From positions 9,045,615 through 9,109,614 of the forward strand of contig OZ007516.1 of the NCBI GenBank assembly GCA_963931865.1: a DNA stretch of 64,000 bases, read 5' to 3'. Below the pieces are notes generated by a model. It worked only from the letters and a program-made list of their open reading frames with translations, was not told where the DNA came from and did not search any database. The stretch is from Axinella damicornis. Its lineage: Eukaryota; Porifera; Demospongiae; Axinellida; Axinellidae. Below are positions 62,250 to 64,000 of this stretch, one piece after another. How positions within the stretch are numbered: position 1 is the first letter of the stretch; every line of letters starts with the position of its first letter. The translations under genes and the position numbers were made by a program.

Positions 62250-62720
62250 ATTGAATGCAGGTTTCGCTCAAGTATGCCGTTACCAGTCGTTACTATGGAC
62301 TGTCAGGAGTGAATGTCACGGCTTTGGTGGGCATACACCAGTTCGAGACCGATCGAACGATACGAAAGGTAAGCCTCAGAATGGCTTCCGTGTGGCACCA
62401 GAGGTGCAACAGTACACGGGTATCACAACTTCAGGGATATGTCCGATTTTTTAGACAGCCCAAGCATGCTTTTATCTACGACTCAGGAGCAAAACTTACT
62501 GCTTTGGGCATACACCGGTTGAAGGCCGATCCGACGGAACAAGAGGTGAGCCCGAGAACTGTCCCTGTGCGGCACCAGAGGTACAACAATAAACCCAGCA
62601 AAACCAGCATTCAATCAAAGGTCGTGCCGACATCCATACATTATGAATACGGCGGTGCGCAAGTTTCTATTATCCATGGTCACACACTAGGTGTCCCATG
62701 GGTGGATATGAGTACATGAG
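62250..62720 (+). other. Diverged tandem coding-like modules of unknown nature
   Basis: Two consecutive segments on one open frame resemble each other: VNVTALVGIHQFETDRTIRK..VWHQRCNS (62300-62420) and AKLTALGIHRLKADPTEQEV..VRHQRYNN (62480-62590). The frame is open for 154 codons to 62719. I recognise no family. The similarity is in both DNA and protein, so it could be a plain duplication within a repeat. Confidence 0.4.
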
Positions 62721-62824
62721 CAGCTCATGAAAAGTGAACATTCACATGCAGGTGGTGCTACAGCGAGGTGACCAGCAGTAACTGCAACTGCAAATGCAAT
62801 ATCAAGCTGGACATAATATTACAG

Positions 62825-63036
62825 AGCAGGGGCGTAAGAAGATGTTTTGTAGTAGGGGGGGCTGATGTGACCGACAGATAGATGGGTGGGCAAAGCCTGT
62901 CCTACCTTGGGGGGTCTGGGGGCTTGCCCCTTGAGAAAATTTTGAGACTAATTTTGTGCATTCTGAGTCCATTTCCACTGCATTGTACTGAGGTTGATTT
63001 TGCGAGATTAAATGACAAATGGTACAATTAAATTGC
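62825..63036 (+). mobile_element. hAT-like MITE fragment (CAGGGGCGTAAG terminus)
   Basis: Same family as 34914-35143, opposite orientation. The right end is not defined. Confidence 0.65.
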
Positions 63037-63237
63037 TATCGTCGCTATCTGTGTCTTGCTGCCGTGTCTGAACAACTGGCTCAGTACGTGCTCACAGTCA
63101 GCGACACTTCCTGCGATGAGTCCTGGTCAGTTCTGCACAACAAAAAGTGGTAGGTACACTAGATACCAGGTACTTGACGAGCTTAGCTTCTCTCTTGGCG
63201 ATTGTTACACGGCATAGCTAACCTACGCCGTATGAAT

Positions 63238-63790
63238 CACCAAGATAGAATCAGCAAAACGGGCAAATTGTTTTTCTTTCTTCTTCTTCTTCTTTCTTCT
63301 TTCAGACGGGCTAGCTCAACGTCGACTCAATCTCTCATGATCGTTTTCGCACGTAACAGCAGCATTTCACACCAAGTAGTGCACCTGGACATCGCTTTTT
63401 CGCAACCTCCAAGTTTTCACCAGCGGCTGCAGCAGCCCACTCAATAACTATGGCTTCTTTAGTCACGCCATTTTCTCGTTTGTACGCATGCATGCACGAT
63501 CACTTAGCAACAAACGTAATTATTACTCAAGATCACTGAATTAGAAGGGTCTTGCGCAACATAAAGTTAAATTTCGTACTTCATAAAACCAAGAGTGTAT
63601 AATATTATACACTCTTGATAAAACCGAGGTAAATTCTAAACTCTAGTTACCCTGCGCATAATTTATGTATGTTACTACCTACTGTGTTCTGTGAGAGGGT
63701 TGAATGCCTATCTTAAGACTCATAAATCTTGCTACTTCTGGCTATTATAGCTAATAATATATTATGGTCTTCAGAGTTCAGACAGGGATT
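63238..63790 (+). mobile_element. R1 repeat family, copy C
   Basis: It matches copies A and B from the (TTCTTCTT)n tract through CTCAATAACTATGGCTTC and on to the segment at 63780. It lacks both terminal hairpins. It carries a 27-bp palindromic insert at 63591-63617 that copy A lacks. Confidence 0.85.
63591..63617. mobile_element. 27-bp palindromic micro-insert with 8-bp TSD
   Basis: AAGAGTGTATAATATTATAC then ACTCTTG, an almost perfect palindrome, is flanked by ATAAAACC at 63583-63590 and 63618-63625. Copy A of the host repeat has one ATAAAACC and no insert at the matching place (about 7760-7768, read on the minus strand). Confidence 0.85.
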
Positions 63791-64000
63791 ACTGCCTTAG
63801 TATCCATCCAGAAAAGGGTTAGAGAATGCTCCACCGCCATCCTGTATACCAGAAGAGAATGCTCCGCCTCCATCGTGTATACGTACCCAGTGCTGGAGCC
63901 GGGGGATGCGCTATAAGAAGTCTGGTGGGCACTACAGCTGCATGGGAAGAGTAAATAGAGAAGGACAATTGGCCTGAATTAAAAATCGAATGCGAAATGC

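Overview
The window is animal nuclear DNA, most likely from a demosponge. The genes have GT-AG introns and metazoan domain architectures: an NPC2 lipid carrier, a metabotropic glutamate receptor-like class C GPCR, the ciliary protein CFAP206, an MFSD8-like transporter, a secreted polyamine oxidase and a myotubularin-related protein. Introns are short. The rest is dense with palindromic MITEs, (CA)n tracts, G/C homopolymers and TAGC-rich sequence. The sponge assignment is an inference from this overall character; no marker gene proves it.

Layout. 0.1-2.2 kb (-): a four-exon NPC2-like gene that I could splice completely. 2.56-4.83 kb (+): a 5'-truncated LINE with a poly(A) tail and an 8-bp target duplication. 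6.5-8.5 kb: a TTAA-type element and copy A of a repeat family, here called R1, that has a hairpin at each end. 9.4-12.3 kb (-): an intronless mGluR-like receptor; shuffled relics of the same receptor type lie at 14.9-15.5 kb. 16-22 kb: a second copy of the transporter 3' end, a SINE inserted in a hairpin MITE, two minisatellites and a foldback. 23.7-26.1 kb (+): MFSD8-like transporter exons. 29.3-43.9 kb (-): CFAP206, 17 exons, with introns packed with mobile elements and (CA/TG)n. 44-48 kb: a hAT-like element, then a 3.07-kb element with long inverted termini and coding relics. 50.5-55.2 kb: a tandem duplication carrying two broken polyamine oxidase copies. 55.8-56.6 kb: a TTAA element nested in a palindromic element. 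58.2-62.1 kb (-): an MTMR6/7/8-like gene whose phosphatase core I cannot find. 63.2-63.8 kb: R1 copy C.

The genes do not form a pathway. NPC2, MFSD8 and MTMR all have endolysosomal roles in other animals, but nothing here shows that their neighbourhood is functional.

The most unusual signal is a pair of tiny perfect palindromes, 39 and 27 bp, with the same ends. Each is flanked by a different 8-bp direct repeat, and one has an empty site in a paralogous R1 copy in the same window. This looks like insertion of nearly bare inverted termini. Several genes have single-base or small indels that break otherwise well-matched frames. Whether these are real or consensus errors cannot be decided from the sequence alone.
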